Assembly (NCBI GenBank): GCA_003978475.1
Contig: QNZR01000223.1
Location: 1 to 8,595 of the forward strand
Direction of reading: 5' to 3'
DNA length: 8,595 bases
Source of the DNA: Sulfurimonas sp.
Lineage (GTDB): Bacteria > Campylobacterota > Campylobacteria > Campylobacterales > Sulfurimonadaceae
This document shows positions 1-7,163 of this stretch, one piece after another. A model generated the notes under the pieces. It made no database searches and was not told the DNA's origin. It saw only the letters and a program-made list of their open reading frames with translations. Each line of letters starts with the position of its first letter. Positions within the stretch are counted from its first letter, which is position 1. A program made the position numbers and the translations under genes.

Positions 1-1536
1 AATATTGAAAAAAGCCAAAAAATACTCCTCGTTATCCAAATCAATATCGTGCAAATACAGCGGTGCTTGAGAATCAAAAGTAATTTCCCCGTCGCTGTCA
101 CAGGTGATATCCCAAAGGTTGGCGGCACGGATCGGTTTAATATTGAGTTTGCTTAAGGGCATGACCGGAAACTTTTGGTTCAATCCCCAATAATCCGGCA
201 GACTTTGAAAAATGGAGCCGTTAATTAAAAAGTGTTCAACAAAGCGCTCTTCAAGCCGAATGCTTTCATTGGTCGGATTGGATGCCATTAAGTAGAGCGA
301 TTTTTTAATAATGAGATGCACAAGAATTTCCGAATTGGAACGATCCTCCAGATCAATGTAACCCAGATCAAACAGGGTGAGAAGAGACTCCTGATGATCC
401 AGAGCATCATGCATAAACTCAATACAGTTTTTGGCATTAAGCAGGCGATTTAAATCACGGAGTTCATCAATAAGTGGCGGATTGTTCTTTTTAAATCGTA
501 ACGAGCGTTCCTGATAGTCATGGGAAAAGAGCTCAAGTACCGGTGCAATGAGCGTCGCATGCGAGGCGACAATATACCGACCCGATTCGGTATAAATATT
601 GGGGTGTTCCACCCCTTTGGCATTCATGATTTCTCGCAATGAAAAGATAACATCGTTGGAAAATTCATTGAGTGAGTAGTTTTTTCGCTCTTTTTTTCTT
701 TGGGAATACTCTACTGCCAAACCGCCGCCGATATTAATGCTTGAGAGCTTGTCAGCACCCATCATTTTGAGTTCGGCATAGATGTTTCCCGCTTCACGCA
801 ATGCCTTTTTCAGTGGTGAGATCTCCTCCATCTGAGAACCGATATGAAAGTGAATCATGGTAAAGCTATCAAGCAGACCATTGCTTTTAAGTAGGTGCAT
901 TGCTTCAAGAATTTCGGTTGTGGTTAAGCCGAACTTCGAACGCATGCCGCCGCTTTTAGCCCAGGTACCGCTACCACCGCTATGCAGTCGCAGTCGAATA
1001 CCGATAGAGGGAGTTTTCAAATGACATGTAGCGTGCACTTCAATAATGGATTCAAGCTCATTAATACCTTCTATGATCAGGGTGATATCGTGCCCCATCT
1101 GCGCCGCAATAAAGCCCATGGTGATCATCTCGGTATCTTTAAATCCGTTAACGGTAATAGGAGACCCGAGGGGAGTTTTAGATATGGCAAGAACGAGTTC
1201 GGCTTTCGAGCCGGCCTCAAGACCGTAACCGTATGTTTTGCCATGAGCAATGATGGTATCTATAACATTGGGAAAGGGGTTGACCTTAAGTGGAAAAACG
1301 GCATGGAATGTGCCCTGATATTCATTTTCTTCAATAGCCCGATGGAAATGCTCATACAATGAATCAATCTGTTTTTGTATCAGATGGGGAAAGCGCAGCA
1401 GCAAGGGACCGCGTATGCCGCTTTCACGAATGTTTTGTGTAATTTCCAAAAGTGTGGGGGCACTCCGGTAGTTAACCCTAATGGATTCGTTATCGATAAA
1501 AAAATTATTGTCACCCCAAATATCTATACCGTACAT
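1..1536 (-). CDS. speA: Biosynthetic arginine decarboxylase SpeA (partial, C-terminus beyond left edge)
   Basis: Pyridoxal-phosphate enzyme converting arginine to agmatine, the first step of the agmatine route to putrescine and spermidine; cytoplasmic. I translated it by hand from the ATG at 1536: 512 codons stay open to base 1. The family is usually about 610-660 residues, so roughly 100 C-terminal residues are missing. Visible fold-III decarboxylase marks: FPLKVN at 81-86 with the PLP lysine K84, LEAGSKAEL at 106-114, HFHIGSQ at 229-235, the phosphate-binding INIGGGL at 267-273, ESGR at 317-320, and WDITCDSDG at 475-483 carrying the expected catalytic cysteine C479. The only in-frame start after the upstream stop at 1558-1560 is this ATG. 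It has a weak AGCAGG ribosome site only 3 bases away, and lies 8 bases after the preceding gene's stop, so it probably depends on translation of that gene. The sequence closely resembles Campylobacter SpeA as I remember it. Confidence 0.96.
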   Translation of the reverse strand, partial: MYGIDIWGDNNFFIDNESIRVNYRSAPTLLEITQNIRESGIRGPLLLRFPHLIQKQIDSLYEHFHRAIEENEYQGTFHAVFPLKVNPFPNVIDTIIAHGKTYGYGLEAGSKAELVLAISKTPLGSPITVNGFKDTEMITMGFIAAQMGHDITLIIEGINELESIIEVHATCHLKTPSIGIRLRLHSGGSGTWAKSGGMRSKFGLTTTEILEAMHLLKSNGLLDSFTMIHFHIGSQMEEISPLKKALREAGNIYAELKMMGADKLSSINIGGGLAVEYSQRKKERKNYSLNEFSNDVIFSLREIMNAKGVEHPNIYTESGRYIVASHATLIAPVLELFSHDYQERSLRFKKNNPPLIDELRDLNRLLNAKNCIEFMHDALDHQESLLTLFDLGYIDLEDRSNSEILVHLIIKKSLYLMASNPTNESIRLEERFVEHFLINGSIFQSLPDYWGLNQKFPVMPLSKLNIKPIRAANLWDITCDSDGEITFDSQAPLYLHDIDLDNEEYFLAFFNI

Positions 1537-1544
1537 ATGCCTGC

Positions 1545-3266
1545 TTATATATGAAGTTTATGGTGAAAATATTGATCTATATCAAAAAAGATTTCACCGG
1601 TTCGATTTTTAAATGTCAACTGTTTTTTATTTAGTTCTTGAACATGTCTGATGCCCATAATGGCAAGGATCATCTTCATACCTTTAATAAGATTGTTATG
1701 GTAGTTTGCAATAGATCCCGCCTGTTTGACGACCAGGTAAGATGCACGTTTTTTCTCATCTTGTGTTGCCATGCCCACCGGGCATTTATGTGAGCCGAAT
1801 CCTGAACACATTCGTGCGCGGATACAACCGCCGCTCATCATAAAACCTCGGGCAATTCCAATGGCATCAGCTCCCATGGCAAGTGTAATTATAGCATCAT
1901 CAGGAGTTAGAATTTTTCCACTGGCAATAATTTTGATATGCTCTCGAAGTTGATATTTGCGCAGTGTAGTATCTAAGACGTAAAGGGCATTGGTCGTATT
2001 AAGACCGACAGATTCCATGAGCTCCAGCGGTGCCGTGGCACTACCGCCGTCGCCGCTGTCAACCGTAATAAAATCCAAAATATTTCTCCCTTCAGATCGA
2101 CGTTTGGCAATGGCGGCTGCCAACTCTTCAACACTTGCAGCATCAGAAACAACAATTTTAATGCCCACCGGTTTTTTAGAGATTTTTTGCAGTTTCTCAA
2201 CAAAATCAAGAAGGTGCTCCGTCGTATCGGCATAAGGAAAACGATTGGGTGAGAAGACATCTTCTCCTTCGGGAACACCACGATAGTAAGCGATGTCTGC
2301 CGTGACTTTGGCAGCGGCGAGCTTGCCGCCGGTCTGTTTGGCACCCTGAGCAATTTTAATTTCGGTCATATGGCAAAAACGCATGACTTTTTCGTAGCGA
2401 ATCGGGTCAAATTCTCCCTCGTCATCCCGGACACCATACAGTCCGGAACTCATCTGAAAAATCATGTTGGGAAGATCGGATGGTACTTCGCCGGGAAAGG
2501 CTGAGAGCGGTGCTTTCCAATCGATGCGAAAAAGGACATGGGAATCGGGAGCGTAAATATAGGTATTTTCTGTTTTTTTGTGCAGAAGTACTTTACGATA
2601 CATTTTGATAGCAACGGCACGATTAAAGAAAAATGCAGAAAGTTTAAATACCAGTTCGGCAAAAGGTGTACTGCGAACCTTTTCAAGATACTCGCTATGC
2701 CGTAGATCAGGAAGATGCGTATAGAGGTGATTGGTGGTGAGCCCGCCCTCACCGGTGTTTACGGTGAGATGCGACTGAGCGGCACCAAGGGAAAAAGCAC
2801 GTACTGCTTCGGGACTGAGGGCTCCATCACTCATGGCGGAGCGAATAATAGGGGTATGGGATACAAAAGGAATGTCTCGCTCTTCCCCAAAGACTACGGT
2901 CATATCATTTGAGACCTCGTTGTCATTGAGTACATGTGAAGAGTGCTTAATAATGAAACGTGAGCCCGAGAAGGGTTGCGCCACGGAAAACGATTTGTAG
3001 TTGGGAAGATCTTTAGCGGCTTTATAGACCCAGTCAATTTTATCACGCGAGTCATAAAAGGTCTCTTCGGCAAAATATTGACGCATGGGCTCTCGAAGTG
3101 CTTCAAAAAAGTAGCGAAACCTCCCGATAATAGGATAGTTAATAAGCAGTGAGTGACGACGCTGCACATACTTGTCGTAAACAAACAGCATGACAAAAAA
3201 AACGACTATAGCAATGAGAATAAACTCAATAGACTCTTCGGCAAATGTGATGATTCCCTGTAGCAT
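1545..3266 (-). CDS. Membrane-anchored FMN-binding glutamate synthase-domain protein (GltB-like, no amidotransferase domain)
   Basis: 573 residues. Residues about 13-30 form one hydrophobic segment with acidic residues before it and DKYVQRRH after it, so the rest should lie in the cytoplasm. Residues from about 90 on match the FMN/Fe-S synthase barrel of glutamate synthase: QGAKQTGGKL at 307-316 (loop equivalent), DSGDGGSATAPL at 403-414, IIASGKI at 446-452, GADAIGIARG at 465-474, then cysteines C481, C487 and C495 before PVGMATQ. The N-terminal glutamine amidotransferase domain of true GltB is absent, so it cannot take ammonia from glutamine by itself. The substrate is unknown; the family is annotated as 'FMN-binding glutamate synthase family'. 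The third cysteine follows a C-x5-C-x7-C pattern instead of the C-x5-C-x4-C I know from GltB, but an iron-sulfur cluster still seems likely. The gene starts 14 bases after the hisS stop with a good AAAGGG site (3273-3278, 6-base spacer). It probably belongs to the operon by co-transcription; a functional link to its neighbours is not evident. Confidence 0.88.
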   Translation of the reverse strand: MLQGIITFAEESIEFILIAIVVFFVMLFVYDKYVQRRHSLLINYPIIGRFRYFFEALREPMRQYFAEETFYDSRDKIDWVYKAAKDLPNYKSFSVAQPFSGSRFIIKHSSHVLNDNEVSNDMTVVFGEERDIPFVSHTPIIRSAMSDGALSPEAVRAFSLGAAQSHLTVNTGEGGLTTNHLYTHLPDLRHSEYLEKVRSTPFAELVFKLSAFFFNRAVAIKMYRKVLLHKKTENTYIYAPDSHVLFRIDWKAPLSAFPGEVPSDLPNMIFQMSSGLYGVRDDEGEFDPIRYEKVMRFCHMTEIKIAQGAKQTGGKLAAAKVTADIAYYRGVPEGEDVFSPNRFPYADTTEHLLDFVEKLQKISKKPVGIKIVVSDAASVEELAAAIAKRRSEGRNILDFITVDSGDGGSATAPLELMESVGLNTTNALYVLDTTLRKYQLREHIKIIASGKILTPDDAIITLAMGADAIGIARGFMMSGGCIRARMCSGFGSHKCPVGMATQDEKKRASYLVVKQAGSIANYHNNLIKGMKMILAIMGIRHVQELNKKQLTFKNRTGEIFFDIDQYFHHKLHI

Positions 3267-3280
3267 AATGAACCCTTTGG

Positions 3281-4492
3281 TTATAAGGAATCAATAGAAA
3301 CTATTTTTTCCTCTTTGTTAACGAGATCTTTAATCCAGATAGCGTTCTGTTTAAGTTCATTCTCTCCGATGACCGCACAGTATCTCGCATGAACTCTATC
3401 GGCATTTTTAAGGTGTGCCTTAAGGCTTTTGGCATGATATTCTATAATCACTTTCTCACGGCGGCGTTTTTGCTGTCCCAATGTCAGAATAAGGGGCAGT
3501 GCCTCGGTGTCCATGGCTCCAAAGTAGTAACCTTCACGTATGGCTTCAGGAAGTGTAATAAGTTCCAGCAAGCGTTCCACACCAATGGCAAATCCTACAG
3601 CCGGAGTCGGTTTTCCGTCTAAAAATTCTATGAGACGATCATAGCGCCCGCCACCGGCAATGGCACTTTGTGCCCCAATATCGCTGCTGAGAAACTCAAA
3701 AGCTGTTTTGGAGTAGTAGTCCAGTCCACGAACCAGATGGGTGTTAATCGTGTAGGCAAGGTGCTGCCCCTCCAGCAGTGATGTTAGGGTTGCAAAATCC
3801 TGAGTGCATGAGGAACACAGATGCGTCATCAGTTTGGGTGCATCGGCATAAAGTACCTGACAATGGCTGTTTTTACAATCAAGTACTCGAATGGGATTGG
3901 TTGCTTTTCTGCGTCGGCAATCCTCACAGATCTCTTGCGCATGGGCATCAAGAAACGTGATGAGCCGTTCCCGATACGGCGGCATACACTCGGAGCATCC
4001 CAATGAGTTGAGTTGCAGCGTATAGGTAATGCCCAGGGCATCAAATATATCGCGCACCATCATGATGAGCGAAGCGTCTTCATAGACGGAGCCCACGCCG
4101 AAGCTCTCGACTCCGAATTGATGAAACTCCCGTAAACGCCCCTTTTGCGGTCGCTCGTAACGAAACATGGGGCCATGGTAAAAAAAACGGTAAATGCCCC
4201 CTTTTTTGTCATATTTATTTTGAATGAAAGCGCGAACAACACCGGCAGTACCCTCAGGGCGAAGACAGACATCATTCCCGCCTTTGTCAATAAACTGGTA
4301 CATCTCTTTTCCGACAATATCACTGGATTCTCCCACAGAGCGCTTAAACAGCGTTGTCTCTTCAAGCAGCGGTGTCTCTATGTAGTGAAATCCGTAACGT
4401 GCGGCAACGTTGCAGGCAACGGTGTGAAAATACTCAAAGCGTCGGTACTCGTCTTCTAAAATATCATTCATACCACGAAGTGATCGAATCAT
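3281..4492 (-). CDS. hisS: Histidyl-tRNA synthetase
   Basis: Class II aminoacyl-tRNA synthetase charging tRNA-His; cytoplasmic, essential. 403 residues, near the short end of the family's range. The N-terminus RGMNDIL (6-12) and the catalytic motifs are intact: LRPEGT at 77-82, motif 2 FRYERPQKGR at 110-119 followed by EFHQFGVE, the HisRS-specific LVRGLDYY at 253-260, GGGRYD at 280-285, and motif 3 GFAIGVERL at 300-308. The anticodon-binding domain occupies about 320-403. Between motif 2 and LVRGLDYY lies an insertion domain with eight cysteines (166/169, 189/192, 206/211, 226/229). Similar cysteine-rich inserts occur in other bacterial HisRS, so zinc binding is plausible but not shown. The ATG overlaps the tmk stop in an ATGA arrangement, with an AAGGA site at 4499-4503 inside the tmk end, which indicates translational coupling. 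Confidence 0.97.
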   Translation of the reverse strand: MIRSLRGMNDILEDEYRRFEYFHTVACNVAARYGFHYIETPLLEETTLFKRSVGESSDIVGKEMYQFIDKGGNDVCLRPEGTAGVVRAFIQNKYDKKGGIYRFFYHGPMFRYERPQKGRLREFHQFGVESFGVGSVYEDASLIMMVRDIFDALGITYTLQLNSLGCSECMPPYRERLITFLDAHAQEICEDCRRRKATNPIRVLDCKNSHCQVLYADAPKLMTHLCSSCTQDFATLTSLLEGQHLAYTINTHLVRGLDYYSKTAFEFLSSDIGAQSAIAGGGRYDRLIEFLDGKPTPAVGFAIGVERLLELITLPEAIREGYYFGAMDTEALPLILTLGQQKRRREKVIIEYHAKSLKAHLKNADRVHARYCAVIGENELKQNAIWIKDLVNKEEKIVSIDSL

Positions 4493-5070
4493 TCATATTC
4501 CTTAATATTAGTTATAATTGTGTGGCTGATACGATCAATGCTCTCAGAAGCGTTGATGGTAACAAGCGCTATATCAAGCATATGAGCCGTTTCAATAAGT
4601 GCCTCTTGTATGCTCAGCAGATACGCAACACCACGGGACTCAATGCCGTCGAGTTCTTTTTGTGAGAGGCGGTACTCCAGCTCTTTGGGAGAAAGCTTCA
4701 GTAAAAAGATCTTTTCAGGGTAGATGCCTCCGGTGGCAAAACGGTTCATATGCAGCAGTGCCGTTTGGGAGATATCTTTTTTGACCAAAGCATAGGCAAT
4801 TCCCGAAACAACGCTGCGGTCAGAGATAATAAGCCGGTCTCGATTGGGTTCAATGATGCGTGTCATATGTTCGGCTCTGTCGGCTAAAAAAAGCAACAAT
4901 TCCGCTTTGGAACTTTGGAGTTCGTGGTGTAGGACAATGTCACGTATTTTAGCTCCGACAGCGGTACCTCCGGGCTCTTTGGTAATGACAGCTGAAGGAA
5001 AAGCATCGCGAAGCAGGGCAATTTGCGTACTCTTTCCCGCAGTATCAATACCTTCTAGTGCAACGTACAT
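4489..5070 (-). CDS. tmk: Thymidylate kinase
   Basis: Phosphorylates dTMP to dTDP with ATP in the dTTP pathway; cytoplasmic, essential. 193 residues, normal for the short Campylobacterota form. Visible motifs: P-loop GIDTAGKST at 7-15, KEPGG at 31-35 (dTMP-binding), FLADRAEH at 61-68, SDRS at 83-86 in the place of the usual DRY/DRF motif, and a LID region RLSQKELDGIESRG at 134-147. Campylobacter Tmk, as I recall it, also has DRS, so this is a lineage trait and not a defect. The gene has the strongest ribosome site of the operon, GGAGG at 5080-5084 with a 9-base spacer. Its first 16 bases lie within the end of coaD, and its stop overlaps the hisS start. Confidence 0.97.
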   Translation of the reverse strand: MYVALEGIDTAGKSTQIALLRDAFPSAVITKEPGGTAVGAKIRDIVLHHELQSSKAELLLFLADRAEHMTRIIEPNRDRLIISDRSVVSGIAYALVKKDISQTALLHMNRFATGGIYPEKIFLLKLSPKELEYRLSQKELDGIESRGVAYLLSIQEALIETAHMLDIALVTINASESIDRISHTIITNIKEYE

Positions 5071-5546
5071 GAATTCATTCCTCCAATGATCTCCTGCACC
5101 TCTTTAGGAAGCAGATGATCGGTTTTTCCATTAAATTTCAGCAGATTACGGACAATTGAAGAGCTAATGAAGGCATGTTGCAGATTGGGCATAAGGTAAA
5201 CCGTTTCAATGGCATCGTCCAAAGAACGGTTGAGATAACCCAGTTGCAGTTCATACTCAAAATCACTCACAGCACGAAGACCGCGAATAAGAATGGTGGT
5301 ATTTAGGGTATGCGAGAGGTCAATGGTTAGATTGTCAAATCCGACAACAGAGACACGATCAAGTTTTTGGGTCGCTTTTTGGGCCATTTCTATGCGCTCA
5401 TCCAGAGTAAACATCGGTTTTTTTTCATGCGATGCGGCGACAGCGACAACAAGCTCGTCAAAAAGGTTGGTGGCACGCTGAATAATGTCGAAATGCCCAT
5501 TGGTAATCGGATCAAATGTTCCGGGGTAGAGTGCACGTTTAATCAT
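5055..5546 (-). CDS. coaD: Phosphopantetheine adenylyltransferase
   Basis: Transfers AMP from ATP to 4'-phosphopantetheine, giving dephospho-CoA, the penultimate step of coenzyme A synthesis; cytoplasmic, essential. The open frame reaches back to a TTG at 5579, but I place the start at the ATG at 5546. This gives 163 residues, the usual family length of about 160, and begins MIKRALYPGTFDP as family members do. It also has GGAA at 5552-5555 five bases upstream; the longer form would add an unconserved 11 residues. Nucleotidyltransferase motifs: PGTFDPITNGH at 8-18 (TNGH is the HxGH signature), RGLRAVSDFEYE at 88-99, and ISSSIVR at 127-133. The ATG start overlaps the ubiX stop by 8 bases (ATGATTAA), and the 3' end overlaps tmk by 16. 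Confidence 0.96.
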   Translation of the reverse strand: MIKRALYPGTFDPITNGHFDIIQRATNLFDELVVAVAASHEKKPMFTLDERIEMAQKATQKLDRVSVVGFDNLTIDLSHTLNTTILIRGLRAVSDFEYELQLGYLNRSLDDAIETVYLMPNLQHAFISSSIVRNLLKFNGKTDHLLPKEVQEIIGGMNSCTLH

Positions 5547-6066
5547 CAGCGTTCCATCGTCTGTAGAGACTGTTTTCAATACCTAAAAGATCAAACCATT
5601 TTCCAATCATAAAATCCTCCATTGCCTCTAGCGTGTTTTGTTCGGAGTAATAGGCCAGTACCGGAGGAGCAATAATGACTCCCAAAATGGCAAGCTTGTG
5701 CATCTGTTCGAGTGCGATGGCAGAGAAGGGCATCTCTCGGGGCGCCAGTAAAAGTTGTTTGCGCTCTTTAAGCATGACGGCTGCAGCACGGGTTGTAAGA
5801 TTGTCGGCAATACCGCAACCGATTTTAGCCAGAGTATTCATGCTGCACGGTACGATGATCATGGCATCGCATCCAAAAGAGCCTGATGCAATGCTCGCGC
5901 CGATGTCACTGTTGTTATACTGGACAATTCCGTGCTCTTTGCGCAGTACCGTCTGGGCACTCTCGGAGACGACCAGATATTTCTGGAACTGCCGAGGAAG
6001 TGCATGCAGTACTTTTAAACCGAGCGCTGCACCGCTGGCACCGCTAATAGCAACGACTATTTTCAT
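5539..6066 (-). CDS. ubiX: UbiX/Pad-family flavin prenyltransferase
   Basis: Joins a prenyl group from dimethylallyl phosphate to FMN, making prenylated FMN, the cofactor of UbiD-type decarboxylases; a flavoprotein that acts as a dodecamer in known cases. 175 residues, slightly shorter than the common 185-190. Visible: a Rossmann-like N-terminus with AISGASGAALG at 6-16 (flavin-phosphate loop), IIVPCSMNTLAKI at 70-82, NLTTRAAAVMLKER at 89-102, and LLLAPREMPF at 105-114 (the PRE-P segment). The end DLLGIENSLYRRW contains the usual tyrosine/arginine pair. Campylobacterota generally make menaquinone by the futalosine route, so its UbiD partner is probably in that pathway; this is inference, and no ubiD gene lies in the window. 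The start is supported by GGAG at 6072-6075 with a 5-base spacer, and overlaps the flgA stop as ATGA. Confidence 0.94.
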   Translation of the reverse strand: MKIVVAISGASGAALGLKVLHALPRQFQKYLVVSESAQTVLRKEHGIVQYNNSDIGASIASGSFGCDAMIIVPCSMNTLAKIGCGIADNLTTRAAAVMLKERKQLLLAPREMPFSAIALEQMHKLAILGVIIAPPVLAYYSEQNTLEAMEDFMIGKWFDLLGIENSLYRRWNADD

Positions 6067-6932
6067 TCTATCTCCACACGTCCGGCAGCGATGACTCGTG
6101 CTTTCATTCGGCGCCCGTCTTTTTTTTGAATTGTAATCATATCATTTTTAGCGCCGTCTTGCGAAGCAATGGCACTAAATTCAAGTGTCACCGACCCGCT
6201 TTGAAACGCAACCAGAACAGTACTGCCTTTTTTGACAATAGGGTAGAACTCAATGTCACGGTGGGTAATAATATGTTTGGGTTTCATGCTGCGCCTGAGC
6301 CGATACTGTTTATCCTGAATGGTTTCAAGAGGTTTGGCTCGAAAATGTTCGAATGAAATCTGTTTTTTAACGGTGTTCAATTGTGTAAGGGCATCACCGC
6401 GTTTCAGGGGACGCCGCGGCGCATAGATCTCAATAGCGGCATCAACGCTGTAGTTGAAAAACAGCCGCTTTTTCTCAGCGGTTTTAATGCTAAAAATACC
6501 CTGGGAACGATAAAGGTTTTTTTCAGAAAATATGAGTTGATAGTTTTTGGGCATTGCCGCCAGATAGCTCCGCGGTGTGATACGAATATTTTTTACATGT
6601 AAATTTCGGTAAAAGTCATGATAGCGGTTTTTGAGCTGCCGTTGGAGCAGGGCGGTAGATATGGGGCTTTTTTTAATAAAATTGACATAACGCACCGTTC
6701 CGGCATCGAGTGTAAGATTATGCTCGCGAAATCGCTTGACAAGGTCTGTGCTTTTTACACGATAATGCGCCCGGGCTTTATTAATATGAAACAATATGAA
6801 TTTCTTTTGCATCTCGGGAAACAGGGTGGTGCTGTAAATGGGAGTGCTCTGAAAGTCATACTGCTGTTTCAGGTGCATCAGCGCCAATAGCGGCACACTC
6901 ATCATCAATATCAAGCTAAAGCGTAGCAGCAC
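6063..6932 (-). CDS. flgA: Flagellar basal body P-ring formation chaperone FlgA
   Basis: Periplasmic chaperone that helps FlgI assemble into the P-ring around the flagellar rod. 289 residues, longer than the roughly 220 of E. coli FlgA; the extra length is in the N-terminal half. Residues about 5-19 are hydrophobic after R4 and look like an export signal. The C-terminal part (about 176-289) fits the SAF/FlgA domain: LKRGDALT at 176-183, then RRSMKPKHIITHRDIE at 213-228, the VKKGSTV loop at 233-239, a strand rich in Val/Leu, and the end RVIAAGRVEIE typical of FlgA. Its start is GTG at 6932, the only usable start between the in-frame stop at 6972-6974 and the signal sequence, with AAGG at 6941-6944 eight bases away. 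It is the first gene of the operon. The call rests on the domain end and the remembered C. jejuni gene order; the N-terminal half alone would not identify it. Confidence 0.86.
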   Translation of the reverse strand: MLLRFSLILMMSVPLLALMHLKQQYDFQSTPIYSTTLFPEMQKKFILFHINKARAHYRVKSTDLVKRFREHNLTLDAGTVRYVNFIKKSPISTALLQRQLKNRYHDFYRNLHVKNIRITPRSYLAAMPKNYQLIFSEKNLYRSQGIFSIKTAEKKRLFFNYSVDAAIEIYAPRRPLKRGDALTQLNTVKKQISFEHFRAKPLETIQDKQYRLRRSMKPKHIITHRDIEFYPIVKKGSTVLVAFQSGSVTLEFSAIASQDGAKNDMITIQKKDGRRMKARVIAAGRVEIE

Positions 6933-6968
6933 GGAAGAAACCTTAGTGTTGTATTTGAGGTATTTTGT

Positions 6969-6977
6969 ATTTTATCA
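6969..6977 (-). promoter_or_regulatory. Candidate extended -10 promoter of the flgA-speA operon
   Basis: On the minus strand this reads TGATAAAAT, a TGn extension directly joined to a TAAAAT -10 hexamer. The -10 element lies 36 bases before the flgA GTG, which would give a leader of about 30 bases. No good -35 hexamer lies 16-18 bases upstream (the best is CTGTCT), which is usual for Campylobacterota housekeeping promoters that rely on the -10 and its extension. A sigma-54-like TGGC...TGC pair further upstream has the wrong spacing. Confidence 0.42.
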
Positions 6978-7055
6978 TGTTTGTATCAATAGACAGATGA
7001 TATGCAGGCAAAAGCCAGGGTACCCGTACAGATATCAGAAAATCATCATGGTGAG

Positions 7056-7079
7056 AATAACATAAGAAATAATAACATA
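7056..7079. repeat. 9-base direct repeat in the divergent intergenic region
   Basis: AATAACATA occurs at 7056-7064 and again at 7071-7079, 15 bases apart start to start. It could be a pair of protein-binding half sites between the divergent genes, but in AT-rich DNA chance is a fair alternative. Confidence 0.3.
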
Positions 7080-7163
7080 CGAATGGTCTGGCGTTTTTAA
7101 CAAACCGTTAACAGTGAGCAGATAGAGTTATGTGTAAAAAAAATTAATCGAGATTAAACGGAC

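Larger units (their letters stand above)
6933..7163. other. Intergenic region between divergent transcription units
   Basis: 231 bases separate the GTG of flgA (minus) from the TTG of the DUF1566 gene (plus), so both units must be controlled from here unless the plus-strand gene is read from elsewhere. It is richer in A and T than the flanking genes. I see a candidate flgA promoter near 6969-6977, a 9-base direct repeat at 7056-7079, the palindrome GGGTACCC at 7018-7025, and two TTAACA words at 7097-7102 and 7108-7113. I found no convincing plus-strand -10 box, no tRNA-like fold and no terminator hairpin with a T tract. Confidence 0.7.

Noticed and set aside
982..1362. 126-codon plus-strand open frame
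   Set aside because: It lies entirely opposite speA, whose translation shows all expected decarboxylase motifs. The plus-strand product has no recognisable domain.
4489..5070. Loss of the DRY/DRF motif in Tmk as a sign of inactivity
   Set aside because: SDRS in this position also occurs in Campylobacter Tmk as I recall it, and the P-loop and LID are intact.
5547..5579. Longer coaD start at the TTG at 5579
   Set aside because: It adds 11 unconserved residues, uses a rarer start codon and lacks a good ribosome site. The ATG at 5546 gives the family's length and N-terminus.
7000..7022. Sigma-54-like TGGC...TGC on the minus strand upstream of flgA
   Set aside because: The GG and GC doublets are separated by 9 bases, while sigma-54 promoters need 10, and the rest of the consensus is poor.
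7018..7025. GGGTACCC palindrome in the intergenic region
   Set aside because: An 8-base palindrome occurs by chance at this scale, and it has no second copy or further symmetry around it.
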